This document shows positions 1 to 7,314 of a stretch of 9,471 bases of DNA, piece by piece. This stretch comes from Bacteroidetes bacterium UBA6063 (GTDB taxonomy: Bacteria; Bacteroidota; Bacteroidia; NS11-12g; UBA9320): positions 1 through 9,471 of the forward strand of contig DIYD01000336.1 in the NCBI GenBank assembly GCA_002428905.1, read 5' to 3'. The notes below the pieces were generated by a model that did no database searches, was not told the origin of the DNA, and saw only the letters and a program-made list of their open reading frames with translations. The translations under genes were made by a program, and so were the position numbers. The number at the start of each line of letters is the position of its first letter. The stretch's first letter is position 1.

Positions 1-1895
1 CCGTTGATGCTTCAGCGCCAAGCATTACCATTCACTTTGATTTTGCCGACGACGCGCTCTCCTATAATGTGTACCGTAAAGAGCAGGGAGAAACTTCCTG
101 GGGAACGAGTTTAACAACCATTACCTCTGGGAACAGTTATACCGATGCTAACGTAAAGAAAGATGTGATCTATGAATACTTCATTCAAAAAAATGGAGAT
201 ACCGGGTTCAAAGGTTCCGGCTACGTAACAACAGGAATCGATGTAGCTGCAATGCATGAACGCGGTGCTCTCTTGATTCTGGTGGACTCTGCATTACACA
301 GCGAGATTACAACCGAGTTAGATGTTCTCATGTCGGATATGGCCGGCGACGGATATGAAGTAATGCATTACGAAGTGCGACCAGGAATGGATCACTTTGC
401 TGTTAAAGCGAAGATTCAGGAATTCAAAAGTATGCATAAGAACCTGCGAAACGTCTTGATTCTCGGACATGTGGCTGTACCGTATTCAGGTACCTACTGT
501 GAAGACTCGTACTGGATTGTACCGCCTGATGGGCATAGAGAAGGCGTAGGAAATCACTGTGGTGCCTGGCCGGCAGATGTTTATTACGGTGTCACAGACG
601 GCAACTGGACCGATGAAGATACGGTGTTTGCGGGTACGCGCTCGTTCACAGAAAATGACAAGGGCGATGGAAAATTTGATCAAATCGTTTTACCAGGAAA
701 GGTCGATTACGGCATCGGTCGTGTTGATCTTTCAAACCTGCCTAAGTTTCCAAAATCAGAGGTTGAACTTACCAAACAGTACATACAGAAAAACCACGAT
801 TATCGCCATGCGATCAGCAAGCCGATAAAACGGGCCTTAATTGATGAAAACTTTGGTGCAAATGCAACCGAATCGTTTGGATCGAATGGATACCGAAACT
901 TCGGACAGATCGTTGGAAAACACAATGTGAATACCAACGACTATATGACCACAACTAAGGATACCCAGTACCTTGTTGCGTATGGGTCAGGACCGGGTTC
1001 ATTCACACAAGCCGGGAATGTAGGCACGACGGATAATTTTGTTGCGAATGATGCCGCAGCGTATTTCAACATGCTGTTTGGTAGTTTCTTTGGCAACTGG
1101 AACGTTTCAAACAACTTCCTTCGAGCTCCACTTGCTGTAGAAAAAGGCGGACTAATCAATGCCTGGGCAGGAAGGCCAAACTGGCACTTCTACGCCATGG
1201 CGCTCAACCAAAATGCGGGCTATTGTACACAGGTTACACAGAATAACACCAACACGTATACCCCGGGTAATTTCACCAATCAGATTCATGTAGCATTAAT
1301 GGGCGACCCATCACTGCGTTTACACATGTTTCAACCGGTACAAAATTTCACTGGTGTAAGCACAGACAACGGCACAAAGGTTGACCTGCAATGGACCCAA
1401 CATGATGATGCAGACGGCTTCTATGTATACGCGAGTAAAGACAAATACGGCCCATATACATTGCTGAATGAAACCCCGTATGATTCCAAGACGACTACAA
1501 TGAAGATCAATGCTCCGCGTAATGAATTTGCATACATCATGATACGCGCTGCACGCCTGGAAGAAACACATTCCGGAAGTTTCCATAACCTCAGTCAGGG
1601 AAGCATTGTTAAAGTGGAGAATCTGGTAAACACCTCGGTGGAAACGCTAAATCAGGAGGTGGCCGCACTAAATGTGTACCCAAACCCAAGTGAAGGCATT
1701 ATTAACGTAAACTATCGTCTGCATTCAGGCAATGAAGCGAGGATTGAAGTACTGAATATGCAAGGACAACGTTTGTGGACAACGACCAAGGTAGGTAACG
1801 GCATCCAAAAAGAGCGGATAGACCTCAGTTCATTTGCAAAAGGCTTGTATCTGGTACGTGTGAATAACAGCTCGCAACGTATTCTGATCAAATGA
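1..1895 (+). CDS. Secreted C25 (gingipain)-like protein with Fn3-like domains and T9SS type A sorting domain, 5' partial
   Basis: The frame is open from base 3, so the gene begins upstream; a GTG at 69 is internal to an Fn3-like strand and is not the start. The visible 630 residues show, in order: an Fn3-like segment (about 1-80, YNVYRK), a region resembling peptidase family C25 (about 85-440; LLILVDS near 88, VLILGHVAVP near 150, PADVYYG near 190, ALMGDPSLRL at 431-440), a second Fn3-like domain (about 442-540), and a type A sorting domain from about 556 (LNVYPNPSEG, ending KGLYLVRV...RILIK). T9SS cargo with this tail is exported across the outer membrane and released or anchored at the cell surface. 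The positions where C25 enzymes carry the catalytic His and Cys read YGSGPG (327-332) and GSFFGNW (360-366), so I infer a non-catalytic or altered member. The C25 relationship is from motif memory and is moderately sure; the sorting domain is clear. Confidence 0.85.
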   Translation, partial: VDASAPSITIHFDFADDALSYNVYRKEQGETSWGTSLTTITSGNSYTDANVKKDVIYEYFIQKNGDTGFKGSGYVTTGIDVAAMHERGALLILVDSALHSEITTELDVLMSDMAGDGYEVMHYEVRPGMDHFAVKAKIQEFKSMHKNLRNVLILGHVAVPYSGTYCEDSYWIVPPDGHREGVGNHCGAWPADVYYGVTDGNWTDEDTVFAGTRSFTENDKGDGKFDQIVLPGKVDYGIGRVDLSNLPKFPKSEVELTKQYIQKNHDYRHAISKPIKRALIDENFGANATESFGSNGYRNFGQIVGKHNVNTNDYMTTTKDTQYLVAYGSGPGSFTQAGNVGTTDNFVANDAAAYFNMLFGSFFGNWNVSNNFLRAPLAVEKGGLINAWAGRPNWHFYAMALNQNAGYCTQVTQNNTNTYTPGNFTNQIHVALMGDPSLRLHMFQPVQNFTGVSTDNGTKVDLQWTQHDDADGFYVYASKDKYGPYTLLNETPYDSKTTTMKINAPRNEFAYIMIRAARLEETHSGSFHNLSQGSIVKVENLVNTSVETLNQEVAALNVYPNPSEGIINVNYRLHSGNEARIEVLNMQGQRLWTTTKVGNGIQKERIDLSSFAKGLYLVRVNNSSQRILIK

Positions 1896-2302
1896 GACAA
1901 TCTATAAAATTCTTCTCTCTCGCAGTCATACTATGGTCGTGCTCTAAAAAGAACACCACACTTGTTCATTTCACTTTAGACAGTGATTTGTGCGAAAATT
2001 GCCTATTGGTTGTAGATGGAATTGAAGTTGGAAATACACTAGACACAAGACAGGTTTTAAATTTTGAAAAATCAAACATATCCCAATATATAACTCCACA
2101 CCTGGCACTGAATCCGGGCAAACACAAATTTAGAGTGTTTAATGAAGCCGGAGACAGTATCATTAACTTCGATATTGAGATGAACAACAGAGGTGGATAC
2201 ACCAGAACCACGGATTTAGATTGCAGCCCTGGAAACTATGGGCGCGGTAAACGCATGAGTGTACTAGACAACAATGAACTCTGGATTCATGCGTGGAATT
2301 AA
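1892..2302 (+). CDS. Small predicted lipoprotein, unknown function
   Basis: This 136-residue protein starts with a basic n-region and short hydrophobic stretch leading to a lipobox-like LWSC, with Cys17 as the expected lipidated residue followed by SKKN. It is therefore probably a periplasmic or outer-membrane lipoprotein. The mature part has a CENC pair (residues 35-38) and a further Cys in the DLDCSPGNYG segment; the rest looks like a small beta-rich domain (VVDGIEVG, PGKHKFRVFNEAG). I do not recognise the family. The start ATG overlaps the stop of the upstream T9SS protein gene as ATGA, which implies translational coupling and a shared transcript, so a role linked to that secreted protein is a reasonable inference. 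Its TAA stop is immediately followed by the stop of convergent trmB. Confidence 0.75.
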   Translation: MRQSIKFFSLAVILWSCSKKNTTLVHFTLDSDLCENCLLVVDGIEVGNTLDTRQVLNFEKSNISQYITPHLALNPGKHKFRVFNEAGDSIINFDIEMNNRGGYTRTTDLDCSPGNYGRGKRMSVLDNNELWIHAWN

Positions 2303-2944
2303 CTAGACTTTGAACCTCAAGTACTTGATTTTTATACCCTGATCGAGCCACATATTCTCATAGAATGTCTTGATATTTAGCTCTTCGGGGCGATTTTCCC
2401 AAGCATAAACGTCGTCCACATCAATAAGGGTTTCAAAACCATTTTCCTCGATGACTTCTTTGGTAAACTCATACAGCAACAGGCTGTCTGTTTTAAGATT
2501 AATCACCAATGGAGATTTGGAAATCTGTTGGTACATCTTGATAAAATTCAAGTGTGTCAGGCGCTTTTTCGCTTTACCATCACGTGGTTGTGGATCAGCA
2601 AAGGTGATCCATATCTCCGACACTTCTTCCGCATCAAAATGATCCGTAATACGATTGATTTGACATCTCAAAAAGGCGGCATTATTCAGGTTTTCTTCTA
2701 ATCCTGCTTTGGCACCTTTCCAAATACGATTGCCTTTAATGTCGAGGCCCAGAAAGTTCTTCTCCGGGTAAAGTCGTGCCAGGCCAAGTGTGTATTCGCC
2801 TTTACCGCAAGCGAGTTCCAATACTAAAGGTTGGTCTTTTTCAAATGCGGTATTCCACTTGCCCTTTGGCGCTTCGCCGTGTTCGTATACGTTTGGGAAT
2901 TCACCGATCTCGGCAAACTTTGCTAATTTGTTCTTCTTACCCAT
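2303..2944 (-). CDS. trmB: tRNA (guanine(46)-N7)-methyltransferase TrmB
   Basis: The 213-residue product matches the TrmB family, which methylates N7 of G46 in the tRNA variable loop using S-adenosylmethionine in the cytoplasm. The Rossmann SAM-binding motif is ELACGKGEY (residues 43-51), the acidic residue at the end of the next strand is in FLGLDIKG (Asp68), and the family signature after strand 4 is TFADPQPR (Asp117-Pro118), the counterpart of DPWPK in proteobacterial enzymes, followed by KKRLTHLNF. The length is normal for the family. The ATG start at 2944 lies 50 bases downstream of the pntB stop, so the gene may be read through from the pnt operon or from its own weak promoter (candidate box at 2970-2977). 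The gene ends flush against the stop of the convergent lipoprotein gene. Confidence 0.93.
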   Translation of the reverse strand: MGKKNKLAKFAEIGEFPNVYEHGEAPKGKWNTAFEKDQPLVLELACGKGEYTLGLARLYPEKNFLGLDIKGNRIWKGAKAGLEENLNNAAFLRCQINRITDHFDAEEVSEIWITFADPQPRDGKAKKRLTHLNFIKMYQQISKSPLVINLKTDSLLLYEFTKEVIEENGFETLIDVDDVYAWENRPEELNIKTFYENMWLDQGIKIKYLRFKV

Positions 2945-2969
2945 TTTGAACCGTTCGTTTAAAGCGGTG

Positions 2970-2977
2970 CAAGTTTA
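2970..2977 (-). promoter_or_regulatory. Possible -7 element for trmB
   Basis: On the minus strand this reads TAAACTTG, one base from the Bacteroidota -7 consensus TAnnTTTG, and is followed by C as is common. It would give a leader of roughly 20 bases before the trmB ATG. No convincing TTG was seen at the -33 position, where the sequence is the pntB 3' end, so this is only a weak candidate. Confidence 0.33.
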
Positions 2978-2994
2978 GTCAATCCACTGGTATT

Positions 2995-4395
2995 TTAATC
3001 GAGGTTTTTCAACTCAGAAACCAGCTCTGTGAGTACCTTTTTCGCATCGCCGAACAACATGCTGGTTTTATCTCGGAAGAATAATTCGTTTTGTATTCCT
3101 GCATATCCAGCGTTCATACTTCGTTTGTTTACAACCACAGTTTTTGCGGATTCTACTTCCAGAATAGGCATACCATAAATTGGGCTTGAAGGATCGGTCT
3201 TCGCAGCCGGGTTTACAACATCATTGGCTCCTACCACCAATACAACATCGGTTTGATTAAATTCAGGGTTTACGTCTTCCATTTCCTTGAGTTTATCGTA
3301 CTCCACGTTACTTTCGGCCAGCAGTACATTCATATGACCAGGCATACGACCAGCCACCGGATGAATAGCATATGCTACTTCTACGCCTTTGCTTTCAAGC
3401 AATTGTTCCAATTCGTTTACCACGTGCTGTGCCTGTGCAACAGCAAGCCCATAACCTGGCACGATAATCACTTTAGAACTGTAATTCATTTGAACAGCCA
3501 GATCACTTGCAGAAACCTCTTTGATGTTGCCCTGAGGACCGCTTCCACTACCTGTCGCTTCGGTCTCGCCAAAGGCACCAAAGATTACATTTTGCAACGG
3601 ACGATTCATTGCCTTACACATCACAAAGGTCAGCAATGTACCGGCAGAGCCTACTAAAATACCACCGGTTAACATCACCTGATTGTTATAGAGGAAACCA
3701 CCAAAGGCTGCAGCCAAACCGGTAAACGAGTTCAACAAGGAAATAACTACGGGCATATCCGCACCACCGATGGGAATCACAAAGAGAATACCGTAAACCA
3801 GTGCAAGCACAAACAGCAAATACAAGTGCATCGTGTTTGGCGTTCCGGATGTTATCACATAAATGGCGTACGCTATAATACCGATAAGAATTATGGTGTT
3901 TAGCACATTGTACTTCGGCAGTCGAATAGCCTTACGCATTGTACCGTTTAACTTGGCCCATGCAATCATACTACCGCTAAAAGAAACCGAGCCTATAATA
4001 AGTCCTGCCAAAATAACCCCAATACTAGTTGAGTCGCCTAGATTTGGCTCAAACTCAACCAGACCGATCAAGGCAGCACAGGCACCTCCCATTCCGTTAA
4101 ACAGTGAAACCAGTTCAGGCATCTTTGTCATTTGCACCCGCTTTGCCGTTAACCAGCCAACCACGGTCCCAACTCCAATGGCACCGAAAATTAGTCCGTA
4201 AACCGTCCCACTTACTTCCCCGTGATGGAGTACAATGGTTCCAATTATAGCCGCCGTCATACCTGCGGCAGCGAGCAGATTTCCATTTCTTGCTGTACGT
4301 GGATTCCCGAGCATCTTAAGGCCCAGAATGAAGGTAACCGAAGCAAGCAGATAAATGATATGTATTAGTTTGATATATACTAGTTCAACGTTCAT
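2995..4395 (-). CDS. pntB: NAD(P) transhydrogenase subunit beta
   Basis: This 466-residue inner-membrane protein is the beta subunit of proton-translocating transhydrogenase, which transfers hydride from NADH to NADP+ driven by proton influx. The N-terminal part is a series of hydrophobic helices (domain II), then a Gly/Ser-rich linker (GSGSGPQG), then the NADP(H)-binding domain III. Domain III carries the expected GYGLAVAQAQ (314-323), HPVAGRMPGHMNV (from His345), GANDVVNP (from Gly389), YGMPILEV, and KRSM (424-427) followed by GYAGIQNELF. The length is as in E. coli PntB. It is the last gene of the three-gene pnt operon, with only 2 bases between it and pntAB, so translation is probably coupled. 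The ATG at 4395 gives the usual short N-terminus before the first membrane helix. Confidence 0.96.
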   Translation of the reverse strand: MNVELVYIKLIHIIYLLASVTFILGLKMLGNPRTARNGNLLAAAGMTAAIIGTIVLHHGEVSGTVYGLIFGAIGVGTVVGWLTAKRVQMTKMPELVSLFNGMGGACAALIGLVEFEPNLGDSTSIGVILAGLIIGSVSFSGSMIAWAKLNGTMRKAIRLPKYNVLNTIILIGIIAYAIYVITSGTPNTMHLYLLFVLALVYGILFVIPIGGADMPVVISLLNSFTGLAAAFGGFLYNNQVMLTGGILVGSAGTLLTFVMCKAMNRPLQNVIFGAFGETEATGSGSGPQGNIKEVSASDLAVQMNYSSKVIIVPGYGLAVAQAQHVVNELEQLLESKGVEVAYAIHPVAGRMPGHMNVLLAESNVEYDKLKEMEDVNPEFNQTDVVLVVGANDVVNPAAKTDPSSPIYGMPILEVESAKTVVVNKRSMNAGYAGIQNELFFRDKTSMLFGDAKKVLTELVSELKNLD

Positions 4396-4397
4396 AG

Positions 4398-4706
4398 CTA
4401 TTTCTTCTTTTTAAACATTTCCAACATACGGTCGGTGACTACAAAACCTCCAACAACATTTAACGTACCCAGAAAAACGGCAATGGTTCCCAAACTTAAT
4501 GCCAGGTAATCCGACGGGTCGGAATGCAGCATAACGATGATCGCACCAATGATTACCACGCCATGAATGGCGTTAGCCCCTGACATAAGCGGTGTATGCA
4601 AAACGGCTGGTACGCGACCTATGACTTCCACCCCAACAAAAACCATTAAGATGACGATGAAAATCATCTCCTTATTGGCGTTAAAAAACTCTATAAACTG
4701 TTCCAT
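4398..4706 (-). CDS. pntAB: NAD(P) transhydrogenase subunit alpha, membrane part (alpha-2)
   Basis: This 102-residue protein corresponds to the C-terminal membrane segment of E. coli PntA, made as a separate polypeptide as in Rhodospirillum rubrum. About three hydrophobic helices are visible: residues near 14-30, a central segment carrying the recognisable family stretch GRVPAVLHTPLMSGANAIHG, and a third helix containing GTIAVFLGTLNVVGGF, ending DRMLEMFKKKK on the cytoplasmic side. It forms part of the proton-translocating domain II with PntB. It sits 23 bases after pntAA and 2 bases before pntB, so one transcript is almost certain. The ATG start and the family length agree. Confidence 0.94.
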   Translation of the reverse strand: MEQFIEFFNANKEMIFIVILMVFVGVEVIGRVPAVLHTPLMSGANAIHGVVIIGAIIVMLHSDPSDYLALSLGTIAVFLGTLNVVGGFVVTDRMLEMFKKKK

Positions 4707-4729
4707 GTAAATCTCTATTTATTAATTGA

Positions 4730-5833
4730 TTAGCTTGAAGCACCCGTTACATTATTCACCACCAACGTACCTGTTGTGATTTCGTCTTCCATATCCCAAT
4801 TGAACTTGCCTCCATTCACCATGTGGCCAAGGTAGGTGTCTATATTCCGACTGAATAATTCACTGGCGTTGGTTGGAAGGTGGGCTGGGAAATTGCTAAC
4901 ACCCACGATTTTAACACCGTTATGCAGCACAATTTCATCCGGTTTACTCAGCGCTGTATTACCGCCTTTGGCCACCGCCATATCAACGATGACCGCCCCA
5001 GTCTTCATTAGATTTATCTGCTCCTCAGAAATGAGAACCGGAGCTTTAGCACCTTGCACCAGTGCAGTGGTTATTACAAGATCAGCCTGAGCAAGTGATT
5101 TGTTTACAGCCTCTTTTTGCTTGGCCAGATATTCGGCGGTCACCTCTTTGGCATAACCACCTTCGGTGGTAACACCATCGTCTTCAACGGTAATAAATTT
5201 GGCACCTAAAGATTCCGTTTGTTCTTTACACTCGGCGCGAACGTCAGTAGCCTCTACCACAGCACCTAACCGCTTAGCTGTGGCAATCGCTTGCAAACCG
5301 GCTACTCCTACCCCAAAGATCAGTACTTTGGCCGGGGTTACCGTTCCGGCAGCAGTCATAAGCATCGGAAATATTTTACCCAGATGATCCGCACCGTGAA
5401 TCACCGCTTTATACCCAGACAGGTTACTTTGTGAGCTAAGGACGTCCATACTTTGAGCTCTACTAATTCGGGGCATCGCATCAAGACTTAATGCATTGAC
5501 TCCTTTAGACTTAAGCTGAGCCATTAAGCCTTCATTCAATCGATGAAACAATTGAGACACCCAAACCTGACCCGGTTTAAGCACCGCTAGTTCCGCTTCT
5601 GAAGGCGGGTTAACTTTAACAATCACATCGGCCTGCTCAATGGCCTGGTTCGACGAAGCCACGATCTCTGCACCTGACTGTGCATAGTCATCATCAGAAA
5701 AGGAAGCAGAAGATCCAGCACCTTGTTCTACAATGACTGAAAAACCGAGTTTCTGTAATTTGGCAATCGACTTTGGCACGACGGCTACCCGAGTCTCCCC
5801 TGAGGCCGTTTCTTTCAATACAGATAGTTTCAA
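4730..5833 (-). CDS. pntAA: NAD(P) transhydrogenase subunit alpha, NAD(H)-binding part (alpha-1), TTG start
   Basis: This 367-residue soluble subunit is the NAD(H)-binding domain I of transhydrogenase. Visible features are the N-terminal ETRVAVVPKS typical of the alanine dehydrogenase/PntA fold, the RAQ loop PRISRAQSMDVLSS (Arg122, Gln127, Asp130 and Ser133, matching the known active-site residues of the R. rubrum subunit), the dinucleotide motif GVGVAG (174-179), Asp197 in EATDVR, the mobile loop around DDGVTTEGGYAKE (218-230), and LPTNASELFSRN near the end. A small difference is TTALVQGAKAP (255-265), where I would expect TTALIPGKPAP. No ATG is available: upstream in frame there are only ATA and then TAA. 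A TTG at 5833 gives MKLSVLKE, which aligns with the start of E. coli PntA, behind a purine-rich AGAAGAAGAA that may act as ribosome binding site. Confidence 0.95.
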   Translation of the reverse strand: MKLSVLKETASGETRVAVVPKSIAKLQKLGFSVIVEQGAGSSASFSDDDYAQSGAEIVASSNQAIEQADVIVKVNPPSEAELAVLKPGQVWVSQLFHRLNEGLMAQLKSKGVNALSLDAMPRISRAQSMDVLSSQSNLSGYKAVIHGADHLGKIFPMLMTAAGTVTPAKVLIFGVGVAGLQAIATAKRLGAVVEATDVRAECKEQTESLGAKFITVEDDGVTTEGGYAKEVTAEYLAKQKEAVNKSLAQADLVITTALVQGAKAPVLISEEQINLMKTGAVIVDMAVAKGGNTALSKPDEIVLHNGVKIVGVSNFPAHLPTNASELFSRNIDTYLGHMVNGGKFNWDMEDEITTGTLVVNNVTGASS

Positions 5834-5852
5834 TTCTTCTTCTATTTTGTTG

Positions 5853-5860
5853 TAAAGTTA
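5853..5860 (-). promoter_or_regulatory. Candidate -7 element of the pnt operon promoter
   Basis: The minus strand reads TAACTTTA, seven of eight positions of TAnnTTTG counting the free positions, about 19 bases upstream of the pntAA TTG start. A TTG lies 15 bases further upstream, somewhat closer than the usual 19-21 base spacing for the -33 element. It would give a leader of only about a dozen bases. Confidence 0.42.
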
Positions 5861-5916
5861 GAAGAAATTGAATACCAAGCACTATTGCCAGTCCTAAGAA
5901 ATGAGTGATGTACGAA

Positions 5917-6495
5917 TTAGTTATCGCTAATGGTATACATTATAGAAAGTGAACCTGAGTCGTCAAAATCAATTCTGTTGTATTGATTATTTCTGAATTC
6001 CAATAAATATACCAATTGGTGACCGTTGTTAACGCCGTCACCGGTGTAGCACGTTTTAATGTTCTTTATAATACGTCTGTCGTTGCTGTTTAGTACCTTC
6101 CCATTGTTACCTGCCGGCACACCAAGGTCTCCATCACCTGAACCTGAATACGCCAATGGTTTCACACGCAGGCGCAAACCTGAAGGCACTGAACCTGATG
6201 TGATCTTTGCATACACACTTCGGTTAGGTTCACCTGGTCTTCCTCGAACGGAAGAATAGTTCAACCAGATTGAACTATCTCGAGCTGCAGTAAGATCAAT
6301 CATTGTACCTGCTTCGTCTGGTACATCAACGATAAGTGAAATATTTGTTCCGGAGGATGCTTCAAGATCCAGAATAGCAACTTCGGGGATGTCAATAGAT
6401 AATAGAGTGTTTGCGTCGTTTTCGTCCTGGGCCATGGCACTCCATCCATAGAAAACCAGAATCATAGTAAATAGTAATTTTAATGTCTTCATCAT
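5917..6495 (-). CDS. Exported small protein of unrecognised family, paralog 1 of 3
   Basis: I start at the first ATG of an ATGATG pair (6495) because this gives a standard signal peptide, MMKTLKLLFTMILVF..., with a probable signal peptidase I site after AMA at residues 20-22; a longer in-frame extension to 6567 lacks sense in front of it. The product is 192 residues. The mature part is beta-rich, with landmarks shared with the next two genes: IDIPEVAIL, DSSIWLNYSSV, VYAKI, SVPSGLRLRV, YSGSGDGDLGVPAG, IKTCYTGDGVNNGHQLVY, and a C-terminal strand IMYTISDN. No lipobox, T9SS sorting tail, or membrane anchor is visible, so it is predicted periplasmic or passed on by another route. It has one Cys in the mature part, in KTCYTG. 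I do not recognise the function; a fimbria-like or coat-like beta-sandwich is only a guess. Confidence 0.8.
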   Translation of the reverse strand: MMKTLKLLFTMILVFYGWSAMAQDENDANTLLSIDIPEVAILDLEASSGTNISLIVDVPDEAGTMIDLTAARDSSIWLNYSSVRGRPGEPNRSVYAKITSGSVPSGLRLRVKPLAYSGSGDGDLGVPAGNNGKVLNSNDRRIIKNIKTCYTGDGVNNGHQLVYLLEFRNNQYNRIDFDDSGSLSIMYTISDN

Positions 6496-6690
6496 TTTGT
6501 AGTAGTGTCTCTTGCGAGCATATACAAGCAAACAATTGCTATACCAACGAATCAACCTACAATCCAAATGAAAACAAAAGCTAGCATTAACTACTGATTA
6601 TAAGCAACTTACAAGCGCTTAAAGATTTAGAACAAAATCAAACAATTTGTAGAAACATTCCCATAATGAGACTTTTGTCCCGATACCAAA
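6496..6690. other. 195-base intergenic region between paralogs 1 and 2
   Basis: This AT-rich stretch separates the first two paralog genes and is much longer than the 57-base gap between paralogs 2 and 3, so paralog 1 may have its own promoter here. I looked for TAnnTTTG on the minus strand and found no good match (TATATGCT and GTTTGCTTG are only suggestive). A short imperfect hairpin just after paralog 2 (6668-6681) lacks a U-run. No convincing gene or RNA was seen. Confidence 0.4.
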
Positions 6691-7257
6691 CTACTCAGAT
6701 ATGGTATACACGAGTTGCACAGACGCATCCTGCTCATGATCGAGCAAGCTATAATTTGAAACTTCAAGTTTGTATTGCAGGAGATGCCCATTGCCGATAC
6801 CAGCACCAGTGTAACTTGAGCCAATGTCTTCGACCACTTTTTGATCGTTATTGGTAATCGCGACCTCACCAGCCGGCTGACCGTGATCTCCATCGCCCAA
6901 ACCCGTATAAGGCATAGCCAGTACTTTGAGCACAACACCTTGCGGGATTTGCCCTTGCCCAACACGCACATACACGTGATTGACCGGTGTTAGTGTACTG
7001 CCCTTTACAAAACTGTAATTTAACCAGGTTTGAGAAGTAGTATCAGCGACAATCTGTTTCCCAGCTTCAGTGGGCGCCGTAAAACGGATGTGGATTGGTG
7101 CATTATCAACCACCTGAACCAGGCTAACTCTTGGAACATCGATCTGAATCTGATGCTCTCCAGAAGACGCATCAATGGCTCCAGACACATTACTTTGCGC
7201 AAATAATGATAGCACTCCGGTCAGGAGATATAGATAAGACGTTAGTAAAAATCGCAA
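6691..7257 (-). CDS. Exported small protein of unrecognised family, paralog 2 of 3, TTG start
   Basis: The 188-residue product begins MRFLLTSYLYLLTGVLSLFAQ, a good signal peptide with cleavage near LFA-Q. The only usable start in this frame is TTG at 7257, because an in-frame TGA lies two codons upstream; the nearby ATG at 7264 is in another frame and gives a 24-codon peptide. The mature protein aligns along its whole length with the flanking paralogs: IDVPRVSLV, SQTWLNYSFV, VYVRV, QIPQGVVLKV, YTGLGDGDHGQPAGE, QKVVEDIGSSYTGAGIGNGHLLQY, and final VYTISE. It has Ser where paralogs 1 and 3 have Cys in the CYTG/CFTG motif, and the mature protein has no Cys. It is predicted to be exported. It lies 57 bases after paralog 3, probably in the same transcript. 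Function unknown. Confidence 0.78.
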   Translation of the reverse strand: MRFLLTSYLYLLTGVLSLFAQSNVSGAIDASSGEHQIQIDVPRVSLVQVVDNAPIHIRFTAPTEAGKQIVADTTSQTWLNYSFVKGSTLTPVNHVYVRVGQGQIPQGVVLKVLAMPYTGLGDGDHGQPAGEVAITNNDQKVVEDIGSSYTGAGIGNGHLLQYKLEVSNYSLLDHEQDASVQLVYTISE

Positions 7258-7266
7258 TGTTCATTA

Positions 7267-7274
7267 CGAATATA
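7267..7274 (-). promoter_or_regulatory. Possible -7 element just before paralog 2
   Basis: The minus strand reads TATATTCG, one base away from TAnnTTTG, only 9 bases before the TTG start of paralog 2. If used, the transcript would have almost no leader. No TTG is seen at the -33 distance. It could equally be chance in AT-rich DNA between co-transcribed genes. Confidence 0.25.
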
Positions 7275-7314
7275 CGATTTTGGGAAGATTTTATCCCGTT
7301 GTCCAGCTTCGGGA

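Noticed and set aside
69..1895. GTG at 69 as the start of the T9SS protein
   Set aside because: The frame is open back to base 3 and reads an Fn3-like sequence continuous with the rest, so the true start lies upstream of the window.
3253..3657. Open frame of 134 codons opposite pntB
   Set aside because: It lies wholly within conserved domain III of pntB on the other strand and shows no family features.
6668..6681. Hairpin after paralog 2 (GGGAC/GTCTC on the minus strand)
   Set aside because: It has 5 pairs including one G-U and is not followed by a U-run; too weak for a terminator call.
6627..6971. Same-strand open frame overlapping paralog 2 in another frame
   Set aside because: Paralog 2 has a signal peptide and full-length similarity to its neighbours; this frame has neither and begins in the middle of it.
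7295..7313. Possible hairpin CCCG/CGGG between paralogs 3 and 2
   Set aside because: The stem is only 4 base pairs with an 11-base loop and there is no U-run, so I do not call a terminator.
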